This document shows, in pieces, positions 1 to 8,837 of a stretch of 64,000 nt of DNA. Position 1 is the first letter of the stretch. Every line of letters starts with the position of its first letter. Below the pieces are notes generated by a model. That model worked only from the letters and a program-made list of their open reading frames with translations. It was not told the origin of the DNA and searched no databases. The translations under genes were made by a program, and so were the position numbers. The DNA is from FEN-1219 sp964503125 (GTDB lineage Bacteria > Pseudomonadota > Gammaproteobacteria > Steroidobacterales > Rariloculaceae), in NCBI GenBank assembly GCA_964503125.1, contig CAZCZE010000049.1:124001-188000 (forward strand), given 5' to 3'.

Positions 1-1757
1 GCAACTGCCAGATCGGCGCGCTGCTCGACCGGCGCGCGCGTGTCGTCTGGGCGTGCGTGCCGCGTTTCGACGGCGACCCGACGTTCTGCTCGTTGTTGAA
101 CGGCGCCGGCGAGCCCGACGCCGGCTACTACGACGTCGAGCTCGCGGGCTTCACGCGCAGCGAGCAGCGCTACTTGCCGAACACGGCCGTCGTCGAGACC
201 GTGCTGCACGATGCGAACGGCGGAGTCGTCAAGATCGTCGATTTTGCGCCGCGCTTCCAACAGCACCGGCGGTTCTTTCGCCCCACGATGCTCGTCCGGA
301 TCGTCACGCCGCTCGCCGGGCGTCCCCAAGTGCGCGTGCGCTTGCGCCCGCTCGGAGCCTATGGGGCCGTGCGGCCGACGCTCACGCACGGCAGCAACCA
401 CATCCGCTACGTGCTGCCGAGCATGACGCTGCGCCTGACGACGGACGTCTCGATCACGGCCATGCTCGAGGAGCGCGCATTCGTTCTCGATCATGCCGTG
501 GCGCTCGTGCTCGGGCCCGACGAGACGCTGCTCGATGGGCCCGCGAGCACGGCGCGGCAGTTCCTCGCCGAGACCGAGAGCTATTGGCAGGTTTGGGTCC
601 GCGGTCTGTCGATACCGTTCGAGTGGCAGGACGCCGTCATTCGCGCCGCAGTCACTTTGAAGCTCTGCACCTTCGAAGATACCGGTGCCGTGATCGCGGG
701 CATCACGAGCTCTATACCTGAGGCGCCGCACAGCGGCCGCAACTGGGACTATCGGTACTGCTGGCTTCGTGACGCCTATTTCGTCGTGCACGCGCTCAAC
801 CGACTCGGCGCGACCGCCACGATGGAGCAGTACCTGCGCTACATGATCAACGTCGCCACCGAATCCACGAGCCAAGAGCTACAGCCCGTGTACGGCATCG
901 CCGGCGAGGCCCGTCTGCCCGAAAAAATCGTGACGACCTTGGCCGGCTACCGAGGCATGGGGCCCGTGCGCGTGGGCAATCAGGCCTACGAGCAACAGCA
1001 GAACGACGTCTACGGAGCCGTCGTGCTCGCGTCCACGCAGTACTTCTTCGATCGGCGACTCGTGACGCGCGGCGATCTTGCGACCTTCGAGCGTCTCGAG
1101 CGCCTCGGCGAGCGCGCCGCGCAGCTTTACGACACGCCCGACGCCGGCATCTGGGAGTACCGCGGCCGTCAGCGCGTGCACACGTTCTCGGCCGTGATGT
1201 GCTGGGCCGCCTGCGATCGACTCGCTCGGATCGCGCAGCACTTAGGTCTAGCGGAACGTGCCGATCACTGGCGCTCCGTCGCGGACCGCATACATGGCGT
1301 GATCGAGCGGCGGAGCTGGAGCGACAAGCTCGGCTCCTTCACCGAGAGCTTCGGGGTCGACGACGTCGACGCGAGCCTGCTGCTGCTCCCGCACCTCGAT
1401 TTCGTGCGCGCCGACGACCCGCGCTTCGCGAGCACACTACGGACGATCGAGCGCGAGCTGCGGCGCGGCCAGCATCTCAAGCGCTATCACGCCCCCGACG
1501 ATTTCGGCGCGCCCGAGAGCGCGTTCAACGTCTGCACGTTCTGGTACATCGACGCGCTCGCAGTGACGGGCCGGCGCGAGGAGGCGCGCGAGATCTTCGA
1601 GAGCATGCTCGCGTGCCGTAGCTCCCTGGGCCTGCTGTCGGAGGACATCGATCCCGTCACTCACGAGCTCTGGGGCAATTTTCCGCAGACCTATAGCATG
1701 GTCGGGATCATCAATTCGGCGATGCGGCTCAGCGCGTCGTGGGAGGATGCGCTGTGA
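1..1757 (+). CDS. Glycoside hydrolase family 15 protein (glucoamylase/trehalase-like), 5' end outside window
   Basis: About 584 residues are visible. The frame is open from the first bases, reading NCQIGALLDRRARVVWACVPRF, the usual GH15 N-terminal block, so the true start lies just outside the window. The (alpha/alpha)6 catalytic part carries GRNWDYRYCWLRDA near residue 244, with one acid/base region, and SEDIDPVTHELWGNFPQTYS near the C-terminus with the second carboxylate. Such proteins hydrolyse alpha-glucosidic bonds in trehalose, maltodextrin or related sugars in the cytoplasm; no signal peptide can be judged. The stop codon overlaps the GTG start of otsA (GTGA), so the two are co-translated. 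The pair GH15-otsA, often preceded by otsB, is a common proteobacterial trehalose locus. The exact substrate cannot be told from sequence. Confidence 0.9.
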   Translation, partial: NCQIGALLDRRARVVWACVPRFDGDPTFCSLLNGAGEPDAGYYDVELAGFTRSEQRYLPNTAVVETVLHDANGGVVKIVDFAPRFQQHRRFFRPTMLVRIVTPLAGRPQVRVRLRPLGAYGAVRPTLTHGSNHIRYVLPSMTLRLTTDVSITAMLEERAFVLDHAVALVLGPDETLLDGPASTARQFLAETESYWQVWVRGLSIPFEWQDAVIRAAVTLKLCTFEDTGAVIAGITSSIPEAPHSGRNWDYRYCWLRDAYFVVHALNRLGATATMEQYLRYMINVATESTSQELQPVYGIAGEARLPEKIVTTLAGYRGMGPVRVGNQAYEQQQNDVYGAVVLASTQYFFDRRLVTRGDLATFERLERLGERAAQLYDTPDAGIWEYRGRQRVHTFSAVMCWAACDRLARIAQHLGLAERADHWRSVADRIHGVIERRSWSDKLGSFTESFGVDDVDASLLLLPHLDFVRADDPRFASTLRTIERELRRGQHLKRYHAPDDFGAPESAFNVCTFWYIDALAVTGRREEAREIFESMLACRSSLGLLSEDIDPVTHELWGNFPQTYSMVGIINSAMRLSASWEDAL

Positions 1758-3142
1758 GCCGCCTAGTCGCAGTCTCCAATCGCGTCGCGGATCCGCACCA
1801 GAACGGCGCCACGGGTGGGCTCGCGGTCGGACTGCACGCGGCGCTCCAGAAGGGCGGCGGACTCTGGTTCGGGTGGAATGGCGAGCTCACCGACGACGAA
1901 CTGCAAGACCCGGACGTACACGTCCGCCGCGGCATCACGTATGCCACCTTCGCTCTGGGCAGAGCGCCGTTCGACGAGTACTACAACGGCTTCTGCAACA
2001 ACACGCTTTGGCCGTTGTTCCACTACCGGGCCGGGTTCTTCGAATATCATCGACCGCAGTTCGAAGCCTACGCCGCCGTCAACGAGCTGTTCGCGCACAA
2101 GCTCGCGCCGTTGCTCGAGCCCGATGACGCCATCTGGGTGCACGATTTCCACCTAATTCCTCTCGGAGCTTACTTGCGGCGAGCGGGACACACCCAGCCC
2201 CTCGGCTTCTTCCTCCATACGCCGCTGCCATCGTTCGAGGTACTGCGCGCGTTGCCGGTATACGGCCAGCTGCTCACGCATTGGTGTGCCTACGACGTCG
2301 TGGGCTTCCAGACCAAGCGCGATCTGCACGCGTTCATTGAGGCCGTGTCCCAGCCGGAGATCGGCGGCCACGTTCTCGCCGACGGCTCGATTCGCTACCG
2401 CGACCGCATCGTGCGCGCGGCCGTATTCCCCATCGGCATCGACGTGGCCGAGTGCGAGGAGCTCGCGGCCGCGAATTCGGATTCGCGCAAGCTCGAGGAC
2501 ATTCGCGCGAGCTTGCACGCGCGGCGGCTCTTGATCAGCGTCGATCGGCTCGATTACAGCAAAGGGCTGCCCAAACGTTTTCAGGCATACGACCAGCTCC
2601 TCGAGCGATACGAGGAGCACCGCGGCAACGTCGTGTTCATGCAGATCGCGCCACGCACGCGCTCGGGCGTGCGCGCCTACACCGACATTCGCCACGAGCT
2701 CGAACAGGCCGCGGGGAGCATCAACGGCAAGTACGCCGAGATCGATTGGGTGCCGCTGCGCTATCTCAACCGCGTCGTAGATCGCGGAACGCTCATGGCG
2801 ATGTTCCGCCTCGCGCGGATCGGGCTCGTGACTCCGCTCCGCGACGGAATGAATCTCGTGGCCAAAGAGTATGTGGCCGCACAGGACCCGGCGGATCCCG
2901 GCGTGCTAGTGCTGTCGACGATGGCGGGAGCCGCCGAGGAGCTCGCCGACGCCGTGCTCGTCAATCCGCACGACATCGACGCCGTCGCCGACGGCATTCA
3001 CCAGGGCCTCCGCATGCCGCTCGAAGAGCGGCGTGCGCGCCACACCGCCATGCTGCGCGTGCTTCGCGACAACGACATCGGTGCGTGGCGCAATCGATTC
3101 GTGGGCGCCTTGGCGGCCGCGGCTCGCGCTAGACAGTCATGA
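1754..3142 (+). CDS. otsA: Alpha,alpha-trehalose-phosphate synthase (UDP-forming) OtsA
   Basis: 462 residues, GT20 family. It makes trehalose-6-phosphate from a nucleotide-glucose and glucose-6-phosphate in the cytoplasm. Visible signatures are SNRVADPHQNGATGGLAVGL at the N-terminus (glycine-rich loop), LWFGWNGE, WVHDFHLIPLGAYLRR, RLDYSKGLPKR and DGMNLVAKEYVAAQ, all in the family order; length matches E. coli OtsA. I chose the GTG at 1754 because GGGAGG lies 8 bases upstream and the protein then begins MSRLVAVSNR; a GTG at 1739 would add five unneeded residues. The start is translationally coupled to the GH15 stop. Its 3' end overlaps the convergent alcohol dehydrogenase by 14 bases. Expected role is osmotic or stress trehalose synthesis; the phosphatase OtsB is not in the window. 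Confidence 0.95.
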   Translation: MSRLVAVSNRVADPHQNGATGGLAVGLHAALQKGGGLWFGWNGELTDDELQDPDVHVRRGITYATFALGRAPFDEYYNGFCNNTLWPLFHYRAGFFEYHRPQFEAYAAVNELFAHKLAPLLEPDDAIWVHDFHLIPLGAYLRRAGHTQPLGFFLHTPLPSFEVLRALPVYGQLLTHWCAYDVVGFQTKRDLHAFIEAVSQPEIGGHVLADGSIRYRDRIVRAAVFPIGIDVAECEELAAANSDSRKLEDIRASLHARRLLISVDRLDYSKGLPKRFQAYDQLLERYEEHRGNVVFMQIAPRTRSGVRAYTDIRHELEQAAGSINGKYAEIDWVPLRYLNRVVDRGTLMAMFRLARIGLVTPLRDGMNLVAKEYVAAQDPADPGVLVLSTMAGAAEELADAVLVNPHDIDAVADGIHQGLRMPLEERRARHTAMLRVLRDNDIGAWRNRFVGALAAAARARQS

Positions 3143-4517
3143 TGCCCGTGATCGTCGTGCGGTAGGCGACCTCTGCGTAGCCTTCGAGCAGCCGCTCGAG
3201 GGGCACGACGCCCGTCGCGAGCGTCTGCGCGTCGAACTGCCCCTTCTCGAGCAGCTCGACGAAGCGCGGGATGTCGCGCATCGGGCTACAGCCGCCGGCC
3301 TGGCCGCTGTGGTGCGTCACGCCGCCGAACGAGAACAGGTTGCCGGGCAGCGCGATGTCGCCGCGGACGGCGCCCGTCATGATCAAGTGGCCGCCGAGCG
3401 CGCACATTTGATATGCCTGCTGCATCGCCAGCACGCCCGTCGGGTCCGGGCCGCGCTCCAGCCGCGGCGTCACCTGATCGAGACCCGCGGCCTCGATCAC
3501 GAAATCGGCACCCGAGCCGGGCCGGCGGCCGCCCAAGTTGCGACCGCCCGCCCAGAGACGATCCGTGGGCCACGCGGTGAGCGAGCGCACTGTGCGCACG
3601 AGCCCGTCGCCCTCGGCGTTCGGATCGAGCGCGTGCGTCGCGCCGACCTTGAGCGCGGCCTCGCGACGCACCCGGATCGGATCGATCGCGATGATCGTCG
3701 ACGCACCCGCGATGCGCGCGCCCTGCACGGCCGAGAGACCGAGCGGGCCGCAGCCGACGACGGCCACGCTCGACGCGGGCTCGATGGCCGTGAGCGCGTG
3801 CGCAGTGGTCGCGCCGAGACCCGCGACGCTCGTGCAACCGCAGACCATGCCGACCTCGGCCGCGGGCTTCGTCGTGAAGATCGGGACGACCCACTCTTCG
3901 AACGGCACCATGTACTCGGCGAGCCCGCCGATGTGCGAGTTTTGATAAACGGGCGTGCCGTCGGCGAGATCCGCGATGGCGACGAGATCGTCGGCGCCGA
4001 TGGCGCTCAAGAACTGGCACATGTCGGAGCGGCCACGCAGGCAGCGATAGCACGCACCGCAGTGCGGCGTGCCCGAGACACAGACGCGGTCGCCGACTTG
4101 CACGCGCCGCACCTCGGGTCCCACGGCCTCGACGATGCCGACGCCGCCGTGCCCCTGGATGACGGCCATGTCGCTCATTCGCCGAGCGCTCGGCGGCGGT
4201 GCGAGCCCGCCCGGCGCCGGCGGCGCCGACGACGCAGGCAGCGGCGGCGCCACGCCGAGCACGGCCCCCACGAGCGTGTAGCAAAGGTTCGTGGCTTCGG
4301 TGCGCACGAGGACTTGCCGGCCGCCGATCGGGCGCAACGTGGCCTCGTGCAGCGTGGTGCGCCCCGGGCCGTCACCGCGCGAGATCCACGCTCTGAACCG
4401 TTGGTCGGTGACGACCGCGGGCGCCTGTCCGGAGGCCGTGCCGGCTTGTGCCAGCAACGCTGCACCGCCCGCGGCGCCTTGCAGCAGTCGCCGCCGCGAA
4501 ATTTTACGTCGCCGCAT
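3129..4517 (-). CDS. Tat-exported zinc-type alcohol dehydrogenase (MDR family)
   Basis: 462 residues. The N-terminus MRRRKISRRRLLQGAAGGA is a twin-arginine signal (SRRRLLQ) followed by an Ala-rich hydrophobic stretch. The body is a medium-chain dehydrogenase: GHGGVGIVEAVGPEVRRVQVGDRV, structural-zinc cysteines in CGACYRCLRGRSDMC, and a Rossmann motif in VAVVGCGPLGLSAVQGARIAG. A Pro/Ala-rich insertion precedes GHGGVG, and the usual GHE is GHG. The ATG at 4517 was chosen because it places the RR motif correctly; upstream ATGs would bury it. It sits 35 bases downstream of an exported DUF3237 gene and a TonB receptor on the same strand, suggesting a joint periplasmic role. NAD(P)-dependent enzymes are rarely exported folded, so cofactor and substrate are unclear. 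Confidence 0.85.
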   Translation of the reverse strand: MRRRKISRRRLLQGAAGGAALLAQAGTASGQAPAVVTDQRFRAWISRGDGPGRTTLHEATLRPIGGRQVLVRTEATNLCYTLVGAVLGVAPPLPASSAPPAPGGLAPPPSARRMSDMAVIQGHGGVGIVEAVGPEVRRVQVGDRVCVSGTPHCGACYRCLRGRSDMCQFLSAIGADDLVAIADLADGTPVYQNSHIGGLAEYMVPFEEWVVPIFTTKPAAEVGMVCGCTSVAGLGATTAHALTAIEPASSVAVVGCGPLGLSAVQGARIAGASTIIAIDPIRVRREAALKVGATHALDPNAEGDGLVRTVRSLTAWPTDRLWAGGRNLGGRRPGSGADFVIEAAGLDQVTPRLERGPDPTGVLAMQQAYQMCALGGHLIMTGAVRGDIALPGNLFSFGGVTHHSGQAGGCSPMRDIPRFVELLEKGQFDAQTLATGVVPLERLLEGYAEVAYRTTITGIMTV

Positions 4518-4552
4518 GCTGAGAGTCCCCGTTGCCCACGCGAGCGCGGGCC

Positions 4553-5080
4553 TTACTCCAGGCGATAGAAACGGACGACGACCTCGCTCGGAAAGCGCTC
4601 GCCGATGCCGACGAACACGCTGCGCGCCAGCCACTGCAGCCTGGGCGCCGCGGTTTCGAACTTCGGCACCGTGCGGAAATACACGAGCTTCGGATCGACG
4701 GTCTCGCCCGCGAGCAGCTTTTGCATGATCTCGGGCTCCGCGTGACGAATGCCGGCGTTTTGCACGTAGACGAGCTCGCCCAAGTCCGTCTCGAGCGTGT
4801 AGCGCGTATCGAGCTCCGAGAAGCCGTCGGGCTGGACGAGCTGCCAGTCGGCGCCGCCGGGCACGACCTTGGCGTTCAGCTGCGGGCCCCGCACCGTGCC
4901 GCCCAGGATCTCCACGATACGGCGGCGGCCGTGCGGAACCTCGCCGATCTCGACGGGGGCGCCAACCTGGGCACGCAGCTCGAACGCGAAGACCAGGTTC
5001 GGTGAGGGGCTGCCAGTATCCTGCGCGACGGCCATGCCTGCGGCGATACAGAGGACGAACAAAGCGGTGCGGTGACTCAT
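4553..5080 (-). CDS. Exported DUF3237 domain protein
   Basis: 175 residues. It starts with a Sec-type signal peptide, MSHRTALFVLCIAAGMAVAQ, with likely cleavage after AVAQ. The remainder (from about residue 25) fits the DUF3237/UPF0311 beta-barrel family: FAFELRAQVGAPVEIGEVPHG near the start, GGTVRGPQLNAKVVPGGADW in the middle, RYTLETDLGELVYVQNAGIR, and a C-terminal VGIGERFPSEVVVRFYRLE. Members are small lipocalin-like proteins of unknown function, often beside oxidoreductases. Here it lies between a TonB receptor (102 bases upstream) and the Tat-exported alcohol dehydrogenase (35 bases downstream), so a role in binding the periplasmic substrate of that enzyme is a reasonable inference. An in-frame ATG at 5116 would put 12 polar residues before the signal and was not used. 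Confidence 0.85.
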   Translation of the reverse strand: MSHRTALFVLCIAAGMAVAQDTGSPSPNLVFAFELRAQVGAPVEIGEVPHGRRRIVEILGGTVRGPQLNAKVVPGGADWQLVQPDGFSELDTRYTLETDLGELVYVQNAGIRHAEPEIMQKLLAGETVDPKLVYFRTVPKFETAAPRLQWLARSVFVGIGERFPSEVVVRFYRLE

Positions 5081-5138
5081 GACGCGGATGCTAACCCGTC
5101 CGCGATCGTAACCCAACGGCCGCCTCGCAACCGCAACC

Positions 5139-5167
5139 GCAGCGGCCGAGGGATCCTCGGCCGCTGC
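5139..5167 (-). terminator. GC-rich hairpin after the TonB receptor gene
   Basis: GCAGCGGCCGAGG at 5139-5151 pairs perfectly with CCTCGGCCGCTGC at 5155-5167 around a three-base loop. It begins 15 bases past the receptor stop codon. No U-tract follows on the minus strand, so it may attenuate, stabilise the receptor mRNA end or act with Rho rather than be a classical intrinsic terminator. Confidence 0.55.
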
Positions 5168-5182
5168 GCCCGCTCGATTCGA

Positions 5183-8100
5183 CTACAGGCGGTAGCGGAA
5201 CCCGAGCAGGAAGCGCCTGCCGTACACGTCGTACGCGTTCGCGGGGTTGCCCTGCGAGCTGAAACGCTGGTCGAACGACGGGATGACCGGTGGATCCTCG
5301 TCGAACGCATTCGTGAGCGACAGCGACAGTTGCCACGCCTGGCCGCTCGCCATCTCGCGGTCGTAGGCAAACGTGAGATCCGAGTACGATTTCGAATCGA
5401 CCGTCGCGTCGTCGATCGTTTGCTGCCCGGGTCCCGGCACCCGACCGGGGTAGAACTGCACGAACGTGAGCGCGAAGCCGTTGATCTCCGCCTCGCCGAT
5501 GTATCGCTGCTGCCAGCCGACCGTGAAATCGCCGAACCGATACCGCGCGCTCAACAGGGCGCGGTTCTCGGGCTCCCCGAGTTGCCCGGAAAGATCCGTG
5601 GGCTGTCCGCCGGGCGTCGTCGTGCTGTCCTCGAGCAGCCGGCCGGCCAAGAACCGCAGCGTCAACGACTCGTCCTCGCTACCGAGCAGGTCGAGGTCGC
5701 GGTTCCACAAGAGCTCGTAGTCGAGCCCCCGAACCCGCGCGTTGTTGATGTTGAGCCACGGGTTGCGGACCGCCGTCACGGCGCGCGTGGCCGGGTCGCG
5801 GAAGACGTACTGGCACAGTGTGTTCGCGGGGTCCAAATTGCACTCGTTGACGACTCTCTGGATGCCGAGCTGCCCGATCGCTCCGGCCAGATCGATGTCG
5901 TACCAGTCGACGGAGAACTGCAGTCCCGTTCTCGCGGGCTCGACGACGAAGCCGGCGGTGATCGTGTCGGCCTCCTCGGGTATCAAGTCCGGATTGCCGA
6001 GTGCCGTGCTCGTGATCTGGAACACCGTCGCCACGCTGCCCGGACGCGGCAGGCCGTCGGGCGTCGGGATGCCGGCGATCGCGTGCTCCGTGATGCTGCC
6101 GCCGCCACCCTGCACGTCGAACCGCTCGGCGAATGTCGGCTCGCGAACGTCACGCGAAACCGTCGTGCGGAACCGCAGGAACTCGGCGACCTTGAGGTTG
6201 ACACCGACCTTGTTCGAGTCGATGCCGCCGCTCGTCGAGTAGTCCGAGTAGCGCCCCGCGATGTCGAGCTCGAGTCGCTGTGCGCCGGAGTCCGACTCCC
6301 AGAGCGGCAGGTTGAACTCCGTGAAGGCTTCCCAGACGTCGTAGCCGCCAGCGATGGTGGGCACCGTCGAGAACTCGTGGAGGTTCGGGCTACCGGTCGT
6401 GAACCCGCCCTGGATGCCGCGGATGCCGAGGTTTATGGGGTTCGAGGTAGCAGAGGTAGGCCGCCCGTCCGCGTTGACCGGCGGACCGTAGCGCATGAGA
6501 TCCACGGGCAACCCGGCCTGCCAGAACCATTGCTCGCGCCACGTGGCGCCGACGGCCATCGAGAACGCACCGGGGCCGTAGCCCTCCCAGATGTCGCCGG
6601 TGAACAGGACCTCGGCGAACTCCTGCGTGACGGCGCCGATACCGGACTTCTCAGAAACCGCATAGGCTGCGGCCGCGGCGCTCACGTTGCCCTGGCCGAA
6701 GATGTTCATCGGCACGCAGTTCGGGATCGCATCCGGACCGACCGGCGAAGGGATGGGGACCGGGAACGTCGGGTCGCCGTTGCCGAGCGAGGCGTCGCCC
6801 TGCGCGGCCGGGACACGGATGTTTTGCACGGCTTGTTGGAGCTGTGCGGCCGTGGGGTTGTAGCGCTGCACGTTGCAGAGAATCGTGCCCGTGCCGCGAA
6901 GGCCCGGGTCGACGAGGTCGGGACGACCGTCCGCGGGCCCCGTGTAGTTGCCGGTTGCAGGATCGATGGTATCGCTCGTCACATCGCGACGGTCGTTGTA
7001 GACCTCGACCGCGTCGATCGCGAGCATCTCGCGGTCGACGCGAATCTCGTTGAACACCTGCGAGAGCCGGTCCGTGGCGCCGCGTTGAATGCGCGCCTGC
7101 ATCTGCCAGTTCTCGCCGATGTCCTTGTCCAAGCCGAGCTGCAGAGTCCAGCCGTCATATTGATTGTGACGGTCCTCGCTGTCGCCCCAGTTGCCGCTTT
7201 GGCCGAGCCAGTTGCCCTGTTTCTCCATGACGAAGTTGTCGACGTTCTGCGCGACCATGGCTTGGCGCACGGCCGCGGGCAGGTACGCGTTGTCGACAAA
7301 AACCTGCGTCGTCCATGGCGACGCCAGGTGCGGAATGCCGCGTTGATCCCAATCGTTCGACTGCGTGCGTCCGGCGAGTATGTTGACGAAGAACCGCGTG
7401 CTCTCGTTCGCATCGAACGTGTAGCCCATGAACGCGGTGCTGCGCTCGACCTCTGCGCCGTACGGCCCGCCGTTGAACGCGCGGTTGGCGCGCTCGGCTT
7501 CGGTCATGCCGTTGATGACCTCCGTGCCGCCGGACTGATTGCCGGTCGCCGCACCGATGATGGCGCCGACGCTCGAGAACGGGCGTACGGCCGCGCCGTT
7601 GTCCGTGAAGACCTGACCCGCCAACGCGAACGTTGGGACGGTCGCATTGGCCGCCGTGCGAGCCGTGCCAATCCTGCCCGTGGGCGCGTGATTCCGCGAG
7701 TAGACGTTCGGCAGAACCAAGCGCTGCGGCACGCTCGTATTGCCCGTCGACCAAGCGGGATTCGCCACGATGCCGTAGCGTTGGAACCAGTCGCCGAGCT
7801 CCAGGGGGTCGTACTGGATCTCATCGATTCGGTGATGCTCGACGGAGGCGATGATGTGGCCGCGCTCGCCGAGCTCGTTGCCGTAGGCGAACGAGACGTT
7901 GCGATTGTCGCCCATACCGTCGGAGGTGGCTCCCGTCCCTACCGACACGTCCATGCCGTCGTACGTTCTGTTGAGCCGAAAGTTCGTGACTCCGGCCAAA
8001 GCGTCCGCACCGTACGCAGCGGACGCGCCGCCGGTGACGACTTCGACCTGCGACAGCAACGCCGTCGGAATGTTGTCGACGTGCACACTGCCGTCGCGAT

Positions 8101-8497
8101 CGGCCGGCGCCAGCCGGGCGCCGTCGAGCAGGATCAGCGTGCGCGCCGGTCCCATCGCGCGCAGATCGACGACGCTTCTGCCTGCGCCGCCGAACAACGC
8201 GCCGCCGCCGCGCTGCGCACTCTGCGTCTGGAAAAACTGCGGCAGCTGGTCGAGCTGATCGGCCATCGTCGCGCCGGGCTTGAACGACTCGAGGTCGTCG
8301 AGCGTGACGGCCGTGACGGGCACGGGCGTCGTAAAGCCCGACGTGCGCTGAATGCGCGAGCCCGTGATCGTGATTTCCTCGTCGGCCTCTTGTGCGGCGG
8401 CGTCGCCGCCGTACAACAGGAACGACGTGCCCGTGCAAGCGAAAGCCACGGCCGCAGCCAATGGCGAGAGACGCGGCGAACGCGAGTTGAGTTTCAT
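5183..8497 (-). CDS. TonB-dependent outer-membrane receptor (large, 1104 aa)
   Basis: 1104 residues. An N-terminal signal region (Ala-rich, ending near YGGDAAAQE, residue 37) is followed by a TonB-box-like segment EEITITGSRIQR at 41-52. The plug domain holds PGATMADQLDQLPQFF, VVDLRAMGPARTLILLDG and VEVVTGGASAAYGADALAGVTNF, and the remaining 850 or so residues are a beta-barrel ending GRRFLLGFRYRL. It belongs to the large TonB receptor class with long extracellular loops that import oligosaccharides, siderophores, cofactors or aromatic/lipid oligomers; the ligand is not evident. A strong purine-rich site (GGGGGGAG) precedes the ATG. Downstream on the same strand are exported DUF3237 and alcohol dehydrogenase genes, which may process the imported compound. 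Confidence 0.95.
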   Translation of the reverse strand: MKLNSRSPRLSPLAAAVAFACTGTSFLLYGGDAAAQEADEEITITGSRIQRTSGFTTPVPVTAVTLDDLESFKPGATMADQLDQLPQFFQTQSAQRGGGALFGGAGRSVVDLRAMGPARTLILLDGARLAPADRDGSVHVDNIPTALLSQVEVVTGGASAAYGADALAGVTNFRLNRTYDGMDVSVGTGATSDGMGDNRNVSFAYGNELGERGHIIASVEHHRIDEIQYDPLELGDWFQRYGIVANPAWSTGNTSVPQRLVLPNVYSRNHAPTGRIGTARTAANATVPTFALAGQVFTDNGAAVRPFSSVGAIIGAATGNQSGGTEVINGMTEAERANRAFNGGPYGAEVERSTAFMGYTFDANESTRFFVNILAGRTQSNDWDQRGIPHLASPWTTQVFVDNAYLPAAVRQAMVAQNVDNFVMEKQGNWLGQSGNWGDSEDRHNQYDGWTLQLGLDKDIGENWQMQARIQRGATDRLSQVFNEIRVDREMLAIDAVEVYNDRRDVTSDTIDPATGNYTGPADGRPDLVDPGLRGTGTILCNVQRYNPTAAQLQQAVQNIRVPAAQGDASLGNGDPTFPVPIPSPVGPDAIPNCVPMNIFGQGNVSAAAAAYAVSEKSGIGAVTQEFAEVLFTGDIWEGYGPGAFSMAVGATWREQWFWQAGLPVDLMRYGPPVNADGRPTSATSNPINLGIRGIQGGFTTGSPNLHEFSTVPTIAGGYDVWEAFTEFNLPLWESDSGAQRLELDIAGRYSDYSTSGGIDSNKVGVNLKVAEFLRFRTTVSRDVREPTFAERFDVQGGGGSITEHAIAGIPTPDGLPRPGSVATVFQITSTALGNPDLIPEEADTITAGFVVEPARTGLQFSVDWYDIDLAGAIGQLGIQRVVNECNLDPANTLCQYVFRDPATRAVTAVRNPWLNINNARVRGLDYELLWNRDLDLLGSEDESLTLRFLAGRLLEDSTTTPGGQPTDLSGQLGEPENRALLSARYRFGDFTVGWQQRYIGEAEINGFALTFVQFYPGRVPGPGQQTIDDATVDSKSYSDLTFAYDREMASGQAWQLSLSLTNAFDEDPPVIPSFDQRFSSQGNPANAYDVYGRRFLLGFRYRL

Positions 8498-8833
8498 GGC
8501 TCCCCCCCGGGAACGAATTGTTGGATCGATACAACGCCTAGTGCTAAAAACACTAGCTCAGCCCCCACCTGCTGGCAAGGGGCGAGCGGGATCCGGGCGA
8601 AGCGCGCACCCTGTGGTGCACGCGCACGGCCCGGAGATTCCGAGAACCGCACTGCTTGGTTCGGCTGTGGCGCAAGCGCCGCGTGCAGGTGTTGCGTCGC
8701 AGCCACGAAACAAGGGTGCGTGGGCACCGTGAAGAAACGCGCTCCGCGCCGACCCGCGCGGGCTATGATTCGCGACCTCCGCAAAGACTGAGGTGCTCGC
8801 GATGAACAAGATGGGCGCTGAGCGAGGCGCCCG
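8498..8833. other. Divergent intergenic region between the TonB receptor and the rlmN-like gene
   Basis: 336 bases with no supported conventional gene. It holds the receptor's ribosome-binding site, an inverted repeat at 8538-8556, a TATGAT at 8764-8769 that could be the -10 of the rlmN-like gene, and an 11-codon upstream frame at 8802-8837. The middle part (8580-8750) is GC-rich with no recognisable site. Confidence 0.5.
8538..8556. promoter_or_regulatory. Inverted repeat CTAGTG-N7-CACTAG upstream of the TonB receptor
   Basis: CTAGTG (8538-8543) and CACTAG (8551-8556) form a perfect dyad with an AT-rich seven-base centre, 41-59 bases upstream of the receptor start. Position and symmetry suit an operator, but no matching regulator family can be named. 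Confidence 0.4.
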
Positions 8834-8837
8834 ATGA
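8802..8837 (+). CDS. Possible 11-residue leader peptide before the rlmN-like gene
   Basis: The frame reads MNKMGAERGAR then stops. A GAGGTG (8790-8795) sits six bases before its ATG, and its TGA overlaps the ATG of the methylase gene (ATGA at 8834-8837). This is the arrangement of a translationally coupled leader. The methylase start also has its own weak AGG six bases upstream, so the leader may be fortuitous. It is too short for homology evidence. Confidence 0.3.
   Translation: MNKMGAERGAR

Noticed and set aside
5072..8791. Very long open frame (over 1200 codons) opposite the first TonB receptor gene
   Set aside because: Its translation is Arg/Val/Asp-rich with no signal, domain or hydrophobic pattern. 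It mirrors codon structure of the receptor gene, as expected in high-GC DNA.
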